Shown here piece by piece: positions 7,635 to 10,608 of a stretch of 10,608 bases of DNA. The stretch covers positions 1 to 10,608 of the forward strand of contig JAPYWO010000013.1 in NCBI GenBank assembly GCA_028276305.1, in the 5' to 3' direction. Under the pieces are notes generated by a model that made no database searches, had not been told where the DNA came from, and worked only from the letters and a program-made list of their open reading frames with translations. Made by a program: the position numbers and the translations under genes. The first letter of the stretch is position 1. Every line of letters starts with the position of its first letter. This DNA comes from Candidatus Thermokryptus sp. (GTDB lineage Bacteria; Bacteroidota; Ignavibacteria; Kryptoniales; Kryptoniaceae).

Positions 7635-7700
7635 TTTTGCATCACCTGATTAATTTTTGTTTCCGATTTGAAGTTAAATTGAAAATTTGAAATTTAAAAA
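7635..7700 (-). other. gyrA-secD intergenic region, AT-rich, longest gap in the window
   Basis: These 66 bp are the only spacer longer than 30 bp. On the minus strand the half nearest gyrA is almost pure A/T with three short TTCAA repeats (plus-strand TTGAA at about 7668, 7679 and 7687), and the other half carries the secD ribosome binding site. Weak A/T-only inverted matches (AAATT with AATTT) exist but make no credible terminator stem. No clear -35/-10 pair can be read. A promoter here for the secDF part of the run is possible but unproven. Confidence 0.4.
7643..7647 (-). promoter_or_regulatory. Ribosome binding site deciding the GTG start of secD
   Basis: AGGTG on the minus strand ends 8 nt before the GTG at 7634, a normal spacing. 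An ATG directly abutting this site (7642-7640) has no room for Shine-Dalgarno pairing and is out of frame, reading Met-Gln-Lys then TGA. The site therefore selects GTG as the secD start. Confidence 0.65.
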
Positions 7701-10136
7701 TCATTCCTCCTCTTCCTCAGTCACGACACTTGCAACAGATGCGATCGTATCACCGTGGTTCAACTTTATAAGCTTCACACCTTGTGCCTGCCTGCTCATA
7801 ATTTTTATATCCTTGATGTGTTGCCTTATAAGATAACCCTTTGTCGTTACGATCATCACATCGTCGTTATCAAGGACTTCTTTTATAGCCACCATATCAC
7901 CTGTCTTATCATTGACCTTTACAGTTATTATTCCTTTCCCACCTCTGTGCGTGATTCTGTAATCGTTGAGGTCGCTTCTCTTTCCAAAGCCCTTTTCAGT
8001 GACAACAAGGATAGTCGTCCCGGATCTTTTAACAGCTATCATCCCGATCACTTCATCATCTTTTTCAAGTTTAATCCCTCTCACACCCGCAGCTTGTCTG
8101 CCCATTGGTCTTATATCTTTTTCATTGAATCTTATCGCCATCCCTTTCTTTGTTCCTATTATCAAATCCTGCCCGCCATCGGTAAGCCGAGCATCAACAA
8201 GGCGATCACCTCGGTTTAATGTTATAGCTATCAACCCGGTTTTTCTTGTGGTTGCGAACTCCATCAGCGGGACCTTTTTAACAAGCCCCATTTTTGTGAC
8301 CATCGTGACGAAAAGATTTTCGCTAAATTCTTTAACCGCAACGAACGCGGTTATCTTTTCATCCGCGTCTTTTTTTATCAAATGTGATATTGAACGACCT
8401 CTTGATGCTCTGCTTCCCTCTGGAATTTCATGAACTTTGAGCGAATATGCCTTGCCCTTGTCAGTGAAGAAAATTATATAGTGATGAGTTGAAGCGACAA
8501 ACATATGCTCAATGAAATCATCATCTTTCGTCACAGCAGCAGTTATCCCTTTCCCGCCCCTGTTTTGCCTTCTATAACCGCTCACGGGATAACGCTTGAT
8601 AAAACCATTGTGAGTAATTGTTATGACAACATCCTCCTCAGCTATCAAATCCTCAACGCTGAAGTCCTCTTCGCCCTCTATTATCAATGTCCTCCTTTCA
8701 TCCCCATATTTCTCCTTCAACTTCAATAGCTCCTCGTGTATCAACTCTTTCTGCAACTCCTTGCTTCTTAAAATGCTTTTCAATTTCTCAATCAATTTGA
8801 TCGTCTCTTTATATTCACTTTCAACTTTGCTTCTTTCAAGCCCTGTCAAACGCTGTAATCTCATATCAAGTATCGCCTTGGCTTGAATCTCCGAAAGTTT
8901 AAATTTTTTCATAAGATTTACCTTTGCCGTCTCCGGGTCTTTTGACTTCTTTATAAGTTCAACTATTTCATCTATGTTGTCAAGGGCTATCTTAAGACCC
9001 TCAAGTATGTGTGCTCTTTTTTCCGCATCATCAAGCTCAAACTTCGTCCTTCTTACAATCACATTCAATCTGAAGTTTATAAACTCATTCATCATTTCCT
9101 TCAAGTTCAAAATCTTCGGCACGCCATTGACAAGCGCAAGCATTATGACACCAAAGGTCGTTTGCAAATTCGTGTGCTTGTAAAGATTGTTAAGGACAAC
9201 TTCCGGTTGAGCATCCCTTCTCAGTTCAATCACAATTCTCATCCCGTCTTTATCTGATTCATCCCTTATGTCTGATATGTCTTCTATTTTTCTTTCTTGA
9301 ACGAGCTCGGCTATCTTCTCAATCAAAGACGCCTTATTTACCTGATACGGAATCTCGGTTATCACAATCCTTGAGCGTCCTTTGTAATTTTCAATGCTCG
9401 CCTTTGCGCGGACTATTATCCTGCCTTTCCCAGTTGTGTATGCTTCTTTTATCCCCGAGAGCCCAACTATTATACCACCGGTTGGGAAGTCGGGTCCTTT
9501 GACATATTTCATCAATTTCTCAACAGGGAGGTCGGGATTTTTTAAAAGTGCTATAAGACCGTCAACGATTTCGTTTAAGTTGTGCGGTGGGATGTTCGTC
9601 GCCATTCCAACGGCTATACCGCTTGAGCCATTGACGAGGAGATTTGGTAAAATTGTCGGGAGGACTTCGGGTTCTTTAAGAGTTTCATCAAAATTTGGTC
9701 TGAAATCAACCGTGTTTTTTTCAATATCTTGAAGCATCTCCTCGGCTATGGCTGATAACCTTGCCTCGGTGTATCGCATCGCAGCTGGTGAATCGCCATC
9801 AATTGAGCCGAAGTTTCCTTGACCATCAACAAGGGGATAGCGCATTGTGAAGTCCTGTGCAAGACGGACAAGCGTGTCATATACAGCTGCATCACCATGC
9901 GGGTGATATTTACCAAGCGTTTCTCCAACTATCCTTGCGCACTTCTTGTAAGGTCTATTGTGTAAAAGACCGAGCTCGTACATCGTGTAAAGAACTCGCC
10001 TTTGTACTGGCTTTAAACCATCGCGGACATCGGGCAAAGCCCGCGATACGATAACAGACATGGCATAATCAAGATATGAGTACTTTATCTCCTCCTCAAT
10101 CTCAACAGGTTGAATTTTCTCTTGAATTGTCGCCAT
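7701..10136 (-). CDS. gyrA: DNA gyrase subunit A
   Basis: GyrA is the DNA breakage-reunion subunit of gyrase (A2B2), which introduces negative supercoils using ATP hydrolysed by GyrB. The 811 residues include the winged-helix/tower core, with the catalytic Tyr at 122 in [10 protein letters not shown] and the quinolone-determining region [14 protein letters not shown] (78-91). Numbering coincides with E. coli GyrA there, so position 83 is Ala and position 87 is Asp. A coiled-coil tower spans about 365-485. The C-terminal beta-pinwheel opens with the GyrA box QNRGGKG (524-530), a near match to QRRGGKG, which distinguishes it from ParC; a related RGGKG lies at 731-735. It ends in a short acidic tail (TEEEEE). 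The start ATG at 10136 gives the normal N-terminus, although the upstream Shine-Dalgarno match (AGAAG) is weak. It is 20 bp downstream of gyrB. Confidence 0.98.
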   Translation of the reverse strand: MATIQEKIQPVEIEEEIKYSYLDYAMSVIVSRALPDVRDGLKPVQRRVLYTMYELGLLHNRPYKKCARIVGETLGKYHPHGDAAVYDTLVRLAQDFTMRYPLVDGQGNFGSIDGDSPAAMRYTEARLSAIAEEMLQDIEKNTVDFRPNFDETLKEPEVLPTILPNLLVNGSSGIAVGMATNIPPHNLNEIVDGLIALLKNPDLPVEKLMKYVKGPDFPTGGIIVGLSGIKEAYTTGKGRIIVRAKASIENYKGRSRIVITEIPYQVNKASLIEKIAELVQERKIEDISDIRDESDKDGMRIVIELRRDAQPEVVLNNLYKHTNLQTTFGVIMLALVNGVPKILNLKEMMNEFINFRLNVIVRRTKFELDDAEKRAHILEGLKIALDNIDEIVELIKKSKDPETAKVNLMKKFKLSEIQAKAILDMRLQRLTGLERSKVESEYKETIKLIEKLKSILRSKELQKELIHEELLKLKEKYGDERRTLIIEGEEDFSVEDLIAEEDVVITITHNGFIKRYPVSGYRRQNRGGKGITAAVTKDDDFIEHMFVASTHHYIIFFTDKGKAYSLKVHEIPEGSRASRGRSISHLIKKDADEKITAFVAVKEFSENLFVTMVTKMGLVKKVPLMEFATTRKTGLIAITLNRGDRLVDARLTDGGQDLIIGTKKGMAIRFNEKDIRPMGRQAAGVRGIKLEKDDEVIGMIAVKRSGTTILVVTEKGFGKRSDLNDYRITHRGGKGIITVKVNDKTGDMVAIKEVLDNDDVMIVTTKGYLIRQHIKDIKIMSRQAQGVKLIKLNHGDTIASVASVVTEEEEE

Positions 10137-10156
10137 CAGCTTCTAAAATTTTTGTT

Positions 10157-10608
10157 TTAAATGTCAAGGTTTCTGACAAACTTCGCGTTCTTCTCAATGA
10201 ATTTTTTCCTCGGCTCAACATCACTTCCCATAAGGATTGAGAAAATTCTATCCGCCTCAGCTGCGTTTTCAATTGTGACCTGAAGCAGTGTTCTTTTCTC
10301 CGGGTCCATCGTCGTCTCCCACAATTGCTCCGGGTTCATCTCACCAAGACCTTTAAATCTCGTAACGGTTATCTCCCCGGGTTCCTTTTCTTGCTTTAAT
10401 CTCTCAATTATCTGATCCCTTTCCTCGTCACTGTATGCGTAAAATTCAAGTTTTCCCTTTTTTATCTTATAAAGAGGTGGCTGGGCTATGTAAACCCTCC
10501 CGGCTTCAATCAATTCTCTCATATAGCGATAGAAAAATGTCAAAAGAAGCGTCCTTATATGGCTTCCATCAACATCAGCATCGCACATTAAAATTATCTT
10601 TCCATATC
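10157..10608 (-). CDS. gyrB: DNA gyrase subunit B, C-terminal part (5' end outside window)
   Basis: GyrB is the ATPase and Toprim subunit of gyrase. Only its last 149 full codons are visible. The frame stays open to the right edge, and the Met at 10588 is internal: the codons before it read YGKIIL, continuing the conserved Toprim strand. The metal-binding DxDxD motif is [13 protein letters not shown]. The gyrase-typical segments [34 protein letters not shown] and the C-terminal [14 protein letters not shown] follow. The roughly 170-residue insertion seen in E. coli-type GyrB is absent, so this is the short form found in most phyla. ParE is the alternative, but adjacency to a GyrA with a GyrA box favours GyrB. 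It is upstream of gyrA in the same run. Confidence 0.97.
   Translation of the reverse strand, partial: YGKIILMCDADVDGSHIRTLLLTFFYRYMRELIEAGRVYIAQPPLYKIKKGKLEFYAYSDEERDQIIERLKQEKEPGEITVTRFKGLGEMNPEQLWETTMDPEKRTLLQVTIENAAEADRIFSILMGSDVEPRKKFIEKNAKFVRNLDI

Noticed and set aside
7676..7700. A/T-only inverted repeat after the gyrA stop as an intrinsic terminator
   Set aside because: The possible stem is about 5 A-T pairs with no G-C core, which would be too unstable; the symmetry is expected in such AT-rich sequence.
7755..8433. Two overlapping plus-strand open frames of about 155 codons opposite gyrA
   Set aside because: They lie antisense to conserved GyrA pinwheel codons, overlap each other, and have Ser/Phe/Ile-rich compositions with no recognisable domain, as expected for shadows of a real gene.
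9746..9928. Minus-strand open frame of 60 codons inside gyrA in another frame
   Set aside because: It is fully contained in the catalytic region of gyrA, which is intact; it is a frame shadow and no frameshift is needed.
1..10608. CRISPR arrays, tRNA genes, insertion sequences, phage genes or a new defence system
   Set aside because: No spaced direct repeats, cloverleaf-like segments, transposase or integrase motifs, or terminal inverted repeats were seen by reading. All sequence outside short gaps is explained by nine recognisable genes.

Overview
The window is an ordinary bacterial chromosome segment, gene-dense and AT-rich (about 33-40% G+C in the lines counted). It holds nine protein-coding genes, two of them cut by the window edges, and almost no non-coding DNA. 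The proteins are rich in Lys, Glu and Ile. Several features fit a member of the Bacteroidota/Chlorobiota/Ignavibacteriota (FCB) group, possibly a Kryptonia- or Ignavibacteria-like lineage: a histidine kinase with the H-box form AHQLGTPLSS and the G2 form GWGLGLSLSK, separate SecD and SecF proteins with a large SecD periplasmic insert, and a GyrB without the proteobacterial C-terminal insertion. This placement is recalled from family patterns, not computed. Clear Shine-Dalgarno sequences precede secD, secF and the STAS gene, which argues against a typical member of the class Bacteroidia.

Layout. On the plus strand, positions 1-1135 hold the 3' part of mutL (mismatch repair, with its C-terminal endonuclease motifs). 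Everything else is on the minus strand and converges on mutL. In transcription order, from the right edge leftward, it is gyrB (3' part, 10608-10157), gyrA (10136-7701), secD (7634-5769), secF (5738-4785), a STAS-domain anti-sigma-factor-antagonist-like protein (4771-4415), purA (4404-3115), a membrane sensor histidine kinase (3118-1940) and a SAM-dependent methyltransferase with a hydrophobic C-terminal segment (1943-1137). Gaps are 20, 66, 30, 13 and 10 bp, followed by two 4-bp ATGA overlaps. The methyltransferase stop lies 1 bp from the mutL stop.

How the genes relate. GyrB and GyrA form DNA gyrase. SecD and SecF form the proton-driven membrane accessory of the Sec translocon. PurA commits IMP to AMP synthesis. 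The STAS protein, histidine kinase and methyltransferase look regulatory or envelope-related, but their partners (anti-sigma kinase, response regulator, methyl acceptor) are not in the window. The run probably forms one or two transcription units. The 66-bp gap between gyrA and secD is the only obvious place for an internal promoter or terminator, and no convincing one can be read there.

No tRNA, rRNA, CRISPR array, insertion sequence, integrase, riboswitch or convincing intrinsic terminator was seen. I found no previously undescribed system. The points worth a second look are modest: Ala at GyrA position 83, the coupling of a partnerless sensor kinase to purA, the STAS gene beside secF, the hydrophobic tail on the methyltransferase, and the near-abutting convergent gene ends.
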